Positions 36,540 through 46,483 of a stretch of DNA of 64,000 nt are shown piece after piece. Source of the stretch: Aeromonas lusitana. GTDB taxonomy: Bacteria; Pseudomonadota; Gammaproteobacteria; Enterobacterales; Aeromonadaceae. Below the pieces are notes generated by a model, which saw only the letters and a list, made by a program, of their open reading frames with translations, was not told the DNA's origin and made no database searches. The position numbers were made by a program, and so were the translations under genes. The DNA lies in contig NZ_PGCP01000050.1 in NCBI RefSeq assembly GCF_002812985.1, positions 1 to 64,000 of the forward strand. Direction: 5' to 3'. How positions within the stretch are numbered: position 1 is the stretch's first letter; every line of letters begins with the position of its first letter.

Positions 36540-37301
36540 CTAGGTGTTATTTTTATTTGCCTCGTATGTCGAGATTAAAAATAATGACATTGCGCCAGCT
36601 AAATTTACAGCAAGTTCAGCATGCCTTGCTTGTGGTTTAACTGGATGTTTACCATGCCCATGAGCGTCACCTAATTTATTGCGTAGTGTACCCAAACCAT
36701 TAACTATTCCAGAGCACCCACCTAAAATCTGTTTGAATATTGGTTCATTATGCTGCTCTGGAGCCATATTTAACTCTTTTGCTGTAAGTTTATAAAGATC
36801 GGACAGTTCAATAGACGAGCTGTTATAATCTATACCAAGTTCTTCTAGAACATGCTTACATACGCTTTCTAAGATTGTACGTGCAATTGTAATTGCACCT
36901 TCGGGATCTCTAACTTTGCGCTCTAGAGCTTTAGTCCATGCATAATGGATACTGTCTGAGTCAAAATTTTGTAAAACATCGGATATGGATTGTTGAGCTG
37001 GATGTATTTGACCTTTTTCTAAGTACTCAAGTAGTGGGTTGAACTCTTGCCATAGATATTGTCTACGGTCAGCATAAGTTCCATACTCAAATTTGATGAA
37101 CTGCCAAAATTGATCGAGATTACGATTGGTTTTAACACATCGTGGGGTCATAGTTGCTATTGTTGGATTACCAAGTAACTCAGTTCTAATAACTTGGTAA
37201 TCAGCATTATCACCAGCACCGCCTGTTGCTTGCGCAACCAGCATATTTTGTAAATATGTTACCCGGTCAAATAATGTTCCCAAATAACTTAACTCACTCA
37301 T
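36540..37301 (-). CDS. Abi_C-domain (abortive infection C-terminal) protein, putative phage defence
   Basis: A 253-residue protein starting at the ATG at 37301 (MSELSYLG), 28 bases after the stop of the HNH gene; an ATG at 37364 inside that gene is less likely. Residues from about 130 on read as an Abi_C-type module: ILESVCKHVLEELGI, then DLYKLTAKEL, GCSGIVNGLGTLRNKLGDAHGHGK, and a final helix-rich segment. The family is found in abortive-infection proteins. The N-terminal half is helical and not recognised. Coding sequence is AT-rich compared with kup and hydN. A role with the upstream nuclease is inferred from pairing only. Confidence 0.65.
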   Translation of the reverse strand: MSELSYLGTLFDRVTYLQNMLVAQATGGAGDNADYQVIRTELLGNPTIATMTPRCVKTNRNLDQFWQFIKFEYGTYADRRQYLWQEFNPLLEYLEKGQIHPAQQSISDVLQNFDSDSIHYAWTKALERKVRDPEGAITIARTILESVCKHVLEELGIDYNSSSIELSDLYKLTAKELNMAPEQHNEPIFKQILGGCSGIVNGLGTLRNKLGDAHGHGKHPVKPQARHAELAVNLAGAMSLFLISTYEANKNNT

Positions 37302-37329
37302 TTTATATCTCACAGCCTCTAATACAATA

Positions 37330-38229
37330 TCAAATGTCAGCAGTGTTCGTATCCACTGCTTCAATTATTTTTCTTGCTTCAATTTCAGCCATTGATTCTT
37401 TTTCAAACTTAAGAGCTTCGGTGCGATCACCTAGATACCTTGGTAGGTTACCCAAAGCCATAAAACCGCCTAGACGTTGTTCATGATGCCCGATTATTAG
37501 CCCCCCGTAACAATTATGTGCATGACAACCACTAATTAAAGTAGAGTTATTTGTGATTAAGATATTGTGAGGTCTAACCAATATCTCGACACCATTTCTT
37601 AAGAATCGGCCTCGATTAATAATGACTTTGTTTGGTGGTTTGAAGTCTATTTCTATAAGTATCTTGCGGTGTGCCTCACGAATCGATAGTTTTGTGCCAA
37701 TTAACTGTATGTCCCATGGTGTTATTGAGTAATAAAGTTGATTGTTTTTTATATGAAGAACGGGAGTGTTGAATTCATCAAAAATAACTAAATTTAGGAG
37801 TAAGTGACCATCTGCTATGATCAGGCCAATTAATGGGTTGCCATCAACACTAATGGGCACCATTGCGGTTCCATACCCTTGGTCATCACATGTAAAGCTA
37901 TTTCCACCTATTTCAACTTCAGCTGTTTTGCCGGAAAAATGCAAGCTATAAGGTTTAGACACACCCTCACGAAGGTTAAATGGATTTTCATTCGCATTGC
38001 GTACTACTTCTTTTGGGAGTAGGCCACCCGTTTTTTCTCTGTGGTGTTGATCACACAACAAAGTTATCTCTTCAGCTACATGGCGTTTAACGTTAGCCCA
38101 TTCCTCCATATGCTCATATTCATACAGCGGAATTCCGCAGATAACACAACCGAAGCCACAACGTTGTCTAACCTCTCGTTGAATCGGAAGAGGTATATTT
38201 CGACTATTTAAATCTTGTTCTTTAGTCAT
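37330..38229 (-). CDS. HNH endonuclease-domain protein paired with Abi_C gene
   Basis: A 299-residue protein. The first 70 residues form an HNH-type module: CVIC (C28, C31), the YEH stretch (H40), then TLLCDQHHREKTGG (C59, H62, H63). The remaining 200 residues are unfamiliar and appear beta-rich, with repeated strand-like stretches such as NHLLLNLVIFDEF-type alternation and INRGRFLRNG, possibly a ligand- or nucleic-acid-sensing domain. The gene is AT-rich and stands alone with the Abi_C gene between kup and hydN. Restriction-like or abortive defence is the most natural reading; no methylase is present. Confidence 0.68.
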   Translation of the reverse strand: MTKEQDLNSRNIPLPIQREVRQRCGFGCVICGIPLYEYEHMEEWANVKRHVAEEITLLCDQHHREKTGGLLPKEVVRNANENPFNLREGVSKPYSLHFSGKTAEVEIGGNSFTCDDQGYGTAMVPISVDGNPLIGLIIADGHLLLNLVIFDEFNTPVLHIKNNQLYYSITPWDIQLIGTKLSIREAHRKILIEIDFKPPNKVIINRGRFLRNGVEILVRPHNILITNNSTLISGCHAHNCYGGLIIGHHEQRLGGFMALGNLPRYLGDRTEALKFEKESMAEIEARKIIEAVDTNTADI

Positions 38230-38923
38230 ACAGATTCCTATTTTAAGCTAACAATTCTTTAGGTGGAGAGTGCTAGCACTGTAACTTGGGATTCTAAAAA
38301 TGGTTTTCGTAACCATCTCTCAATTTCCCCAAATTTCAGTCATCAGTCTATTTTTTGAACCCGTGACATTGTGTTGCGTATCTGTATGGAAGTGATCTCA
38401 ACGGGGCTAGTTGCCAGCTGGGACATGCTAGCCGGTCGGTTAAAAAACAGAAGCGGAAGGCGCTGGAAACCGGATCCGGTTCAACATATTTGTCAGTAGA
38501 GTGGGATTTTTGTTCGATTCTTCTTTACGTGTTATGTCACCTAAATAGCAAAGCTAAACAACTTTGCTGTCGTTCTGCCCTCTCCAGGGCCTGTCGGTGC
38601 TGCCTTGCGCCCCGTTGCCGCCATTGCATCAATACGTTGTCGATATGTCGTCGAAGGTCGGCTCATCTGATAGGGCAGGGGCTTGTCACTGGGGTGTCGA
38701 GCTCGTCACTTTTGTCGTGTCGAGGGCGCTGGCGGGGCTCCGTCGTCATCGTCACCGGTTCAAACACACCGACAGAGAGATTGGATTAATCCTTTATTTT
38801 CATTACCTTGTGAGTTTTATGGCAAACGAAGGCCGGTTTGGTCTGATTCATGCCTAGTGGGATAACCGGCCGGGTCCTTGGGCGATCTGGCCGGTGGCAT
38901 AGAACCATTTAGGATCCCTCCCT
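38230..38923. other. Intergenic region upstream of hydN
   Basis: About 690 bases. The first 250 are AT-rich with no gene. Short frames between 38490 and 38865 lack ribosome sites and family features. The right half holds the candidate FhlA operator and sigma-54 promoter of hydN listed separately. Confidence 0.5.
38692..38853 (+). promoter_or_regulatory. Candidate FhlA operator and sigma-54 promoter of hydN
   Basis: GGGTGTCGA (38692-38700) and CGTCACTT (38704-38711), both shared with the hyc upstream region, lie about 130 bases before TGGTCTGATTCATGC (38839-38853), which has GG-N10-GC at 38840-38841 and 38852-38853. The promoter is a weaker match than that of hyc. Start of transcription near 38865. 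Confidence 0.55.
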
Positions 38924-39508
38924 ATGAACAGCTTTGTGATTGCCGATCCCAGTCTCTGCATTGGGTGTCGTACCTGTGAGGTGGCCTGCGCCGTGTCACA
39001 CCAGTCCGCCGCGAGCGGTACCGTCGAGCGAGATAGCGGCCTGCATCTCGCCATCGAAGAGGGGCACCTGGTCTCCAAGGACAGCTATTTTCAGCCGCGC
39101 CTCAAGGTCATCGTCGGCAGCAAGGTGACCACCCCAGTGCTCTGCCGCCAGTGCGAGGACAAGCCCTGCGCCAAGGCCTGCCCCAATAACGCCATCGTCA
39201 CCGAGGATGGTCACGTCAAGGTCTATCAGGCGCGCTGCATCGGCTGCAAATCCTGCGTGGTGGCCTGCCCCTACGGCGCCATGGCGGTGGTGGTGCAAGA
39301 GGTGGCACCGGCCGCCGATGCGCTGTTCAAGCGCCCCCAATGCAAGGCCCAGGCCTTGAAGTGCGATCTCTGCCGTCACCGCGAGGCGGGCCCGGCCTGC
39401 GTCGAGGTGTGCCCGACTCAGGCGCTGCGTCTGGTGACCCCTGAGAGCCTGGCGACCATCAACCGGCAGAAACAGCTGGCCAGCGCCGAGGCCATGCTGG
39501 CGGGTTAG
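38924..39508 (+). CDS. hydN: Four-cluster ferredoxin HydN, formate dehydrogenase H electron-transfer protein
   Basis: A 194-residue protein with [4Fe-4S] motifs CIGCRTCEVACA, CEDKPCAKACP, CIGCKSCVVACP and CDLC...CVEVCP. It resembles HycB but lies next to fdhF, as hydN does in enterobacteria, where it is needed for full formate dehydrogenase H activity. It is followed by a 238-base gap before fdhF. Expression together with the formate regulon is suggested by the upstream elements shared with hyc. Confidence 0.9.
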   Translation: MNSFVIADPSLCIGCRTCEVACAVSHQSAASGTVERDSGLHLAIEEGHLVSKDSYFQPRLKVIVGSKVTTPVLCRQCEDKPCAKACPNNAIVTEDGHVKVYQARCIGCKSCVVACPYGAMAVVVQEVAPAADALFKRPQCKAQALKCDLCRHREAGPACVEVCPTQALRLVTPESLATINRQKQLASAEAMLAG

Positions 39509-39746
39509 TGGCGCCTTTGGCGGCGATGCGGGTGACGACATGCCAGTTCGTATCAATGACATGGATATCGGCATCAGCCGCAAGTCGCCATCTCGGCGCC
39601 GACCAGGATGCCGACCCGCCGGATGGGGCTTTAGTGGTGCAGTGTTTATATCTGCTTTGTGTGATTTTTTCTCGTCATAAGCACTGCCAGGGAGCCATAA
39701 CGCAACCAATCCAACCATTTATCGTTAACCAACAAGAGTGTTCATC

Positions 39747-41891
39747 ATGAAAAAGGTCATTACCGTCTGCCCCTATTGCGGCACCGGTTGCAAGATCAAC
39801 CTGCTGGTTGATAACGACAAGGTGGTGGGGGCAGAAGGCGCCCACGGCCGCACCAACGAGGGGCAGCTCTGCCTCAAGGGCTACTACGGTTGGGATTTTC
39901 TGAACGACACCAACCTGCTGACCCCGCGCCTGAAGAGCCCGATGATCCGCCGCGAGCGCGGTGGCAAGCTCGAAGCCGTCTCCTGGGACGAGGCCATCGG
40001 CTTTGCCAGCAGCCGTCTGTCCGCCATCAAGGCCAAATACGGCAGCGACGCCATCATGACCACGGGCTCGGCCCGCGGCCCCGGCAACGAAGCCAACTAT
40101 GTGATGCAAAAATTTGCCCGTGCCGTGCTTGGGACGAACAACGTCGATCACTGCGCGAGGGTGTGACACGCACCCTCAGTCTCCGGTCTGGAGACAACGG
40201 TAGGCAACGGCGCCATGAGCAACGCCATTCCCGAAATTCAAGAGACTAAATGCCTGCTGGTGTTTGGTTACAATGCGGCCGACTCCCACCCCATAGTGGC
40301 GCGTCACATCCTCAAGGCGAAGGCGAACGGAGCCAAGGTGATCGTCTGCGATCCGCGCATGGTGGAAACCGCCCGCATCGCCGATCAGTGGCTGCCGCTC
40401 AAAAACGGCTCCAACATGGCGCTGGTCAATGCTTTTGGCAACGTGCTGATCGCCGAGAACCTCTACAACAAGGAGTTCGTCGCCAACTACACCGAGGGCT
40501 TTGAGACCTACAAGGCGCTGGTGGCCAAGTACACCCCGGAATACGTGGAAGGGATCACCGGCCTCAAGGCCGCGGATATCCGCGCCGCCATCCGCACCTA
40601 TGCGGCGTCGCCGGCCTCCATGATCCTGTGGGGCATGGGGGTGACTCAGTACGGTCAGGCGGTAGACGTGGTCAAGGGCCTCGCGGGGCTGGCGCTGCTC
40701 ACCGGCAACTTCGGTCGGCGCGGCACCGGCTGCGGCCCGGTGCGCGGCCAGAACAACGTGCAGGGCACCTGCGACATGGGGATGCTGCCCCATCAGTTCC
40801 CGGGCTATCAGTCCGTGAGTGACCCCGCCATCAGCGCCAAGTTTGCCAAGGCCTGGGGTGTGGAGTCGCTGTCCCAGAAACCGGGCTATCGCCTGACCGA
40901 GCTCAGCCACAAAGTGGAGGAGGGCAAGTGCAAGGCCTTCTACATCTTCGGGGAAGATCCGGCCCAGACGGAAGCGGATCTCGCCCAGTTCAGGCGTACC
41001 CTTGGGGGCATGGATCTGGTCATAGTGCAGGACATCTTCATGACCCAAACCGCCGAGATGGCGGATGTGATCCTGCCCGCCACCAGTTGGGGCGAGCACG
41101 AGGGGGTCTACAGCTCGGCGGATCGCGGCTTCCAGCGCTTCTACAAGGCGGTGACCCCGCCGGATAACGTGAAACCGGACTGGGCTATCTTCTCCCTGAT
41201 GGCGACCGCCATGGGTTATCCCATGGAATATCGGGATACCCACCAGATCTGGGATGAGATGCGTGGGCTCTGCCCGCTCTATGCCGGGGTCAGCTACGAC
41301 AAGATGGCGGATCTCAAGAGCGTGCAGTGGCCCTGCCCGACCGAGGATCACCCGGGCACCAGCACCTTGTTCGAGGGCAATGTGTTCACCACCCCGAGTG
41401 GCAAGGGTCAGCTGATTGCCTCCGAGTGGCGGCCACCCCTGGAGCAGCCCGATGAGCACTTCCCGCTGGTGCTCTCCACCGTGCGGGAGGTGGGTCACTA
41501 CTCCTGCCGCTCCATGACCGGCAACTGCTCTGCGCTGCAGACCCTGGCCGATGAACCCGGCTATGTGCAGATCCACCCGAGCGATGCGCAACAGCTGGGG
41601 GTCAAGGATCAGGCACTGGTCTGGATCTCGTCACGGCGCGGCAAGGTGATCACCCGGGCGAACTACAACGAGCGGGTCAACGCCGGCGTGGTCTACATGA
41701 CCTACCAGTGGTGGATAGGGGCCTGCAACGAGCTCACCATAGAGCACGTGGACCCCGTCTCCTACACCCCGGAATACAAGTACTGCGCGGTGAAAATTGA
41801 GCGAATTGATAATCAGTCTGAGGCGGAGAATTATGTCCAGACCGAATACAGCGCGCTCAAGGCGAAATTGCGCAGCGCCGCCAAGGGGTAA
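39747..41891 (+). CDS. fdhF: Formate dehydrogenase H, selenocysteine-containing (FdhF), read through in-frame UGA
   Basis: The gene appears as two frames in the same phase separated by TGA at 40164-40166. Reading that codon as selenocysteine (residue 140, the same number as in E. coli FdhF) gives a continuous 714-residue protein: CPYCGTGCKINLL near the N-terminus binds the [4Fe-4S] cluster, and the Sec in RVUHAPSVSGL ligates molybdenum. The family then continues with VGNGAMSNAI, GRRGTGCGPVRGQNNVQG and the MGD-binding C-terminal domain. It oxidises formate to CO2 and feeds HycB. The selCAB genes needed for decoding are at 22.1-25.8 kb. ATG at 39747 gives MKKVITVCPYC. Confidence 0.96.
40164..40200 (+). 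promoter_or_regulatory. Bacterial SECIS element of fdhF
   Basis: Immediately after the in-frame TGA there is a perfect 6-bp stem GTCTCC (40179-40184) / GGAGAC (40190-40195) closing the loop GGTCT, the loop sequence recognised by SelB in fdhF SECIS elements. Distance from the UGA fits the family. Confidence 0.93.
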
Positions 41892-41910
41892 TTGCCATTA
41901 AATCAAGCGG

Positions 41911-41938
41911 ATCCAGGCCCTGTTATCAGGGCCCGGAT
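41911..41938 (+). terminator. Possible terminator after fdhF
   Basis: Stem ATCC-A-GGCCCTG / CAGGGCC-C-GGAT around TTAT; the T run (41949-41954) is about a dozen bases further, so termination may be partial and the next small gene may be read through. Confidence 0.45.
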
Positions 41939-41971
41939 TCCCTCATCCTTTTTTCGGTGGGAGGCTTTCTC

Positions 41972-42370
41972 ATGAACAAAGCATTAAATGTATCCTTCGG
42001 TATCTGTTACGTATCGGCTTATTTCCTGGCGATGCTATTGGGCGTCGGCTGCTATTTATGGCAGGACGAATTGATATTCTTGCTGGGCTTTGGTTTCTTC
42101 GGCTGCTTTATGGCCGCGCGTCTGGCCATGGGCGCCGTGCTGGCGGCCCTGAGCGTACAGGTGGCCTGGCTTATCGCCTTCCTCTCCACCACCCTGGTGA
42201 ACGTCCTGCTGCTGGGGCTCTGCGCCCTCGTCATCTACCTGACCCACCAGGTGGTATCGGCAGAAATAGCCGACAATATCAGTGGGTTATTGGTGGCCTT
42301 CCAACTGCTGTCGGCGGCGTTCATCTTCGGCGGCCTCAAGCTGCATCGCTATCAGCTGCATATTTCCTGA
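41972..42370 (+). CDS. Small membrane protein of unknown function, between fdhF and fhlA
   Basis: A 132-residue protein starting at ATG 41972 after a GGGAGG-like site at 41960-41965. It is almost wholly hydrophobic with about four transmembrane segments (starting GICYVSAYFLAMLLGVG) and ends in a short basic tail. I recognise no family. Position inside the formate cluster suggests a role in formate or hydrogen metabolism, for example transport or complex assembly, but this is inference only. Confidence 0.7.
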   Translation: MNKALNVSFGICYVSAYFLAMLLGVGCYLWQDELIFLLGFGFFGCFMAARLAMGAVLAALSVQVAWLIAFLSTTLVNVLLLGLCALVIYLTHQVVSAEIADNISGLLVAFQLLSAAFIFGGLKLHRYQLHIS

Positions 42371-42702
42371 GGGTGCGACAGCGGGCAAAGGGGATATCGG
42401 CGGTTTATCGGAGCGCAATGGGTGGCCAACGGCGCCGATAATGACGATATATCCTGGCCGCACAATAAATATGAGATGACGGAACGTGAATAATTGTCAG
42501 GTTGTAATGCCAAAGGGCCTGCTCTATTATGCGCTGCACCAGCAATAGGCTATTTCACTGAATGTTTGTTTTTATAATTAAGTGTTAATTCATTAAGTCT
42601 TAATTATAACAACTGACGGAATTGGATGATGCTCCGCTAATCGCCGTTGCCGATGGCAATGTGCCTGCTAATTGCCCCACACCAAAATCACGCGAGGCCT
42701 GA
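42371..42702. other. Intergenic region upstream of fhlA
   Basis: About 330 bases, AT-rich in the middle, with no gene or convincing promoter that I could identify. It separates the membrane protein from fhlA. Confidence 0.5.
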
Positions 42703-44841
42703 ATGCTGAATGTGAGTGCCATCCCGTTGACCGATATCTCTCCCATCTGGGATGACGGTTTTCTCTCCCTCTCCAAGACCCTGCTCTCCGCCGTCACCCT
42801 GGACGGCTTCATCACCAAGCTCAACCGCATCGAGTCCTGCTTCGATGGGATAAGTCGGGTCAATCTCATTCTGAATTTGGGAGCGGAGGAGGCGGCCTTC
42901 TACTTCATGGGGGAGCAGGGACCGGCGCACCTCGTCTGCCAGCGGGCGGATCTGCATCTTTCCGACCGCTCTCCCAAGGAGCAGGCCATCGTCCTGCCGG
43001 CGGCGCGCTTCGTGAATCGCTGCGCCAAGCTCGCCAGCACCCCTGTCTATGATGACCTGCAATCCTATTGCCAGTTGCCCATCACCACGGCCCGCAGTCA
43101 CCTGGGGGGCATAGAGTTTATCAGCACCCAGGCGAGCGCCTTCCCGATGGAGACCCTGGCGAAGCTGACCCAGCTCGCCGCCATCGTCGCCATCGCGCTC
43201 GAGAACGTGCTGGACAAGGAGCGCACCCTGGAGCAGGCGAACTCCCTGCGCCTGGAGCGCGACAGCTGCAAGATCCTGGTGGATGTCACCAATGCGGTGA
43301 TAAAGCTGGTGCGCATCGCCGAGCTGCCGAAGAGCCTGTTCGCCATCTTGCAGCACCATTTTGCCATCAGCAGCCTCTGTCTGGCGGAGTACAACGCTAC
43401 CTCCGACAGCTTCAAGAGCTATCTGGTGAACCAGCGCGAGAGCGATCAGCCCGGCATCATCAATCACTCCTGTTTCGAGAAAAATTGCCTGCAGGGGGCC
43501 CTCAATCACAGCGAGCCCTTCTTCGTCTATCGGGAGCAGGGCCACGGCTGCAACTCGGGTTGCCGCTTCACCAGCCAGATCCTGCCCCTCGATGCGAACA
43601 GCTCCTGCATCCTGCCCCTGCGTTATCGGGGTAGCCTGCTGGGGGTCCTGATCCTCTCTCACCCCACGGCGGATTTCTTCGCCGATCTCGATATCTCCCT
43701 CTTGGAACAAGTGGCGGCGCGCACGGCCATTGCCATGAACAACGTGCAGGCGCAGCAGGAGATCTCCAACACCAACGGCGCCCGCGACAAGACCATACGG
43801 GTGGCGGACAACCCCCCCGGCGAGGATTTCCCCAGCATCATCTACCAGAGCGAGGCCATGGCGAGAGTGCTGGAGAAGGTGAAACTGGTGGCCCAGAGCG
43901 ACTGCTCCGTGCTGATTTTGGGGGAGACGGGCACCGGCAAGGAGCTGATCGCCCGGGCCATCCATCAACTCAGTGCCCGCAGCGAGCAGGAGCTGGTGAA
44001 GGTGAACTGCGCCGCCATTCCCACCGGCCTTATCGAGAGCGATCTGTTCGGTCATGAGAAGGGGGCCTTCACCGGCGCCCTGAGCCAGCGCATCGGGCGT
44101 TTCGAGCGGGCCCACAAGGGCACCCTGTTCCTCGATGAAGTGGGGGACATGCCTTTGGATCTGCAACCCAAGCTCTTGCGGGTATTGCAGGAGCACGAGC
44201 TGGAGCGGGTCGGCAACAGCACCCCCATCCCCATCGACGTGCGGCTGGTGGCGGCCACCAACTGCGATCTGCTCTCCATGGTCAAGAACAAGCGCTTTCG
44301 AAGCGATCTCTACTATCGCCTCAACGTCTTCCCCATCGAGCTGCCGCCCCTGCGCGAGCGGCGCGAGGATATACCGCTTTTGGTCAACTTCTTTATCAAG
44401 AAGATCGCCAAGCGGATGCGGCGCAGCATCACCTCCATCCCGGCCGATGCCATGAAGATGCTGGTGTCGCTCCCCTGGTACGGCAATATTCGCGAGCTCG
44501 AGAACATCATAGAGCGGGCCGTGGTGATGACCCGGGGTCAGGTGCTGAACCTCTCCCCGGATGAGCTCCTGCCCCTCAAGGGTTTTCACAAGATAGAGAC
44601 CCTGGTCTATGACGAACCCGCCCAGGCGCTGTTCAAGGCGCCCGAGCGGGAGGCGATCTCCTCTGACGGCTCGCAAGGAGAGGATGAGCGAGGCTCCATC
44701 ATCAGGGCGCTGGAGGCGTGCAACGGCATAGTGGCCGGGGAGCGGGGCGCCGCCCAGCGCCTCGGCATGAAGCGCACCACCTTGCTCTCCAAGATGAAGC
44801 GCCTCGGCATTTCGGCGAAAGCCCCCCGCACTCTCGACTAA
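42703..44841 (+). CDS. fhlA: Formate hydrogenlyase transcriptional activator FhlA
   Basis: A 712-residue sigma-54 enhancer-binding protein. The N-terminal half has two GAF-like regions that sense formate. The central AAA+ domain has Walker A GETGTGKE (from residue 407), the sigma-54 contact loop GAFTGA (454-459) and Walker B GTLFLDEVGD. The C-terminal helix-turn-helix includes RLGMKRTTLLSKMKRLGI. It activates hyc, fdhF/hydN and hyp transcription when formate accumulates. Lies immediately upstream of fdhD, separated by 11 bases. Confidence 0.95.
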   Translation: MLNVSAIPLTDISPIWDDGFLSLSKTLLSAVTLDGFITKLNRIESCFDGISRVNLILNLGAEEAAFYFMGEQGPAHLVCQRADLHLSDRSPKEQAIVLPAARFVNRCAKLASTPVYDDLQSYCQLPITTARSHLGGIEFISTQASAFPMETLAKLTQLAAIVAIALENVLDKERTLEQANSLRLERDSCKILVDVTNAVIKLVRIAELPKSLFAILQHHFAISSLCLAEYNATSDSFKSYLVNQRESDQPGIINHSCFEKNCLQGALNHSEPFFVYREQGHGCNSGCRFTSQILPLDANSSCILPLRYRGSLLGVLILSHPTADFFADLDISLLEQVAARTAIAMNNVQAQQEISNTNGARDKTIRVADNPPGEDFPSIIYQSEAMARVLEKVKLVAQSDCSVLILGETGTGKELIARAIHQLSARSEQELVKVNCAAIPTGLIESDLFGHEKGAFTGALSQRIGRFERAHKGTLFLDEVGDMPLDLQPKLLRVLQEHELERVGNSTPIPIDVRLVAATNCDLLSMVKNKRFRSDLYYRLNVFPIELPPLRERREDIPLLVNFFIKKIAKRMRRSITSIPADAMKMLVSLPWYGNIRELENIIERAVVMTRGQVLNLSPDELLPLKGFHKIETLVYDEPAQALFKAPEREAISSDGSQGEDERGSIIRALEACNGIVAGERGAAQRLGMKRTTLLSKMKRLGISAKAPRTLD

Positions 44842-44852
44842 AGGCAGACAAG

Positions 44853-45674
44853 ATGTTGGCAGAGCAGGATTGCCCCATGCACCCCGTGAGCAGCCATCGC
44901 GAGGTGGTGCACTACCAGAACGCAGGCGTCACCACCGACAGCACCATGCTGCTGCCCGCGGAGACCCCGGTGGCGCTGGTCTACAATGGCATCGCCCACA
45001 GTGTGATGATGTGCAGTGCCGCCGATCTGGAGGACTTTGCCATCGGCTTCTCGCTTTCTGAGGGGATCATCGACGGCTTGCACGACATCCACGACATGGA
45101 GCAGCGCGAGGGTTGCCAGGGCATTGAGCTGCACATCGAACTGGCCAATCGCTGCGTCCATCGCCTGAAAGAGAAGAAACGCACCCTGGCGGGGCGCACT
45201 GGCTGCGGCATCTGTGGCAGCGAGAGTCTGGCGCAGGTGGTGCGCAGCTTGCCGCCCCTGCCGGACAGCCAGCGCCTCCCGGTCGCTCATATCGACAAGG
45301 TGCTGGCGGCGCTGCGACCCTTGCAGTTGCTCGGGCAGAGCACGGGCGCCACCCACGCCGCCGTGCACCTGGACCTGGCAGGCAACATACTCGCCATTCG
45401 CGAGGATGTGGGCCGCCATATCGCGCTGGATAAATTGGTGGGGCATCTTTGCCGAAGCGGTCGGCGCGACGGTGCCATCCTGGTGACCAGCCGTGCCAGC
45501 TTCGAGATGGTGCAAAAGTGCGCCAGCGCCGGGGTTGAGATCCTGCTCGCCATCTCGGCCGCCACCGAGCTCGCGGTGGCGCGGGCGGAGCAGAGCAATC
45601 TCACCCTCGCAGGCTTCTGCCGCCGGGGCCGGGCCGAGATCTACTGCGGTCGTCAGCGCATTCTGCTCGACTAA
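44853..45674 (+). CDS. fdhD: Formate dehydrogenase accessory sulfurtransferase FdhD
   Basis: The ATG at 44853, just after the fhlA stop, is chosen; the ATG at 44877 is an alternative. The 273-residue protein carries the conserved GRTGCGICGSES motif with the paired cysteines used to transfer sulfur from IscS to the molybdenum cofactor of formate dehydrogenases, and the later REDVGRHIALDKL motif. It is needed to make FdhF active, which explains its place beside fdhF and fhlA. Confidence 0.94.
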   Translation: MLAEQDCPMHPVSSHREVVHYQNAGVTTDSTMLLPAETPVALVYNGIAHSVMMCSAADLEDFAIGFSLSEGIIDGLHDIHDMEQREGCQGIELHIELANRCVHRLKEKKRTLAGRTGCGICGSESLAQVVRSLPPLPDSQRLPVAHIDKVLAALRPLQLLGQSTGATHAAVHLDLAGNILAIREDVGRHIALDKLVGHLCRSGRRDGAILVTSRASFEMVQKCASAGVEILLAISAATELAVARAEQSNLTLAGFCRRGRAEIYCGRQRILLD

Positions 45675-45883
45675 TCCGACTCGACATTGCCTTGGCGCAG
45701 CGCCATCAAAAGAGACCCTGTAAAGCTATCCTGTTTTGCCAGGGGCACAGTGCAGGCCATTGGCGCAGGGGGCCAGCTCGGGTATAGTCCTGCGCCAACA
45801 AGATAGGTTCGGATGGATGAGTGGCGCGGCATCAAGCCAGTCCCCAGGCTCCTCCCTTCGGCGCGGCTTTAAAGGATATCCCC

Positions 45884-46483
45884 ATGAAATTCAGTCCCCT
45901 GCTCGATGAGATGATGAAGGCGCTGCAGGTGCTGCCGGGCGTCGGTCCCAAGTCGGCCCAGCGCATGGCGTTCACCCTGCTCGAGCGCGAGCGCAGCGGT
46001 GGCCTGCGTCTGGCATCCCTGCTCAATCGGGCGCTGACCGAGATAGGTCACTGCAGTCACTGCCGCACCTTTACCGAGAACGATCGCTGCGAGATCTGCG
46101 CGAACCCCAAGCGCGAAGAGAGCGGCTTGCTGTGCGTGGTGGAGAGCCCGGCAGACGTGGCCGCCATCGAGCACACTGGCCAGTTCTCCGGCCGTTACTT
46201 CGTGCTGATGGGGCACCTGTCACCGCTCGACGGCATAGGCCCCGAGGAGCTGGGGTTGGAGATTTTGGAGCGGCGGCTGAAGGATGAGTCCATCAAGGAG
46301 CTGATCCTCGCCACCAATCCCACCATCGAAGGGGACGCCACCGCCTGGTACATCGCCGACATGGCGCGCGCCGCCGGGGTCGAGGTGAGCCGCATCGCCC
46401 ATGGGGTGCCGGTGGGTGGTGAGTTGGAGCTGGTGGATGGCACCACCCTGTCCCACTCCCTGATGGGGCGTCAGCGCATCTAA
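45884..46483 (+). CDS. recR: Recombination protein RecR
   Basis: The ATG at 45884 follows AAAGGA and gives [11 protein letters not shown]; 21 further in-frame codons upstream are rejected. The 199-residue protein has the helix-hairpin-helix ([12 protein letters not shown]), a C4 zinc finger (CSHC...CEIC) and a Toprim domain. It acts with RecF and RecO in gap repair. In many gammaproteobacteria recR precedes htpG and adk, as it does here, which marks the end of the hydrogen/formate cluster and the return to core genes. Confidence 0.96.
   Translation: MKFSPLLDEMMKALQVLPGVGPKSAQRMAFTLLERERSGGLRLASLLNRALTEIGHCSHCRTFTENDRCEICANPKREESGLLCVVESPADVAAIEHTGQFSGRYFVLMGHLSPLDGIGPEELGLEILERRLKDESIKELILATNPTIEGDATAWYIADMARAAGVEVSRIAHGVPVGGELELVDGTTLSHSLMGRQRI

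Noticed and set aside
38564-38857. 97-codon plus-strand frame upstream of hydN
   Set aside because: It spans the candidate FhlA operator and sigma-54 promoter and has no recognisable features.
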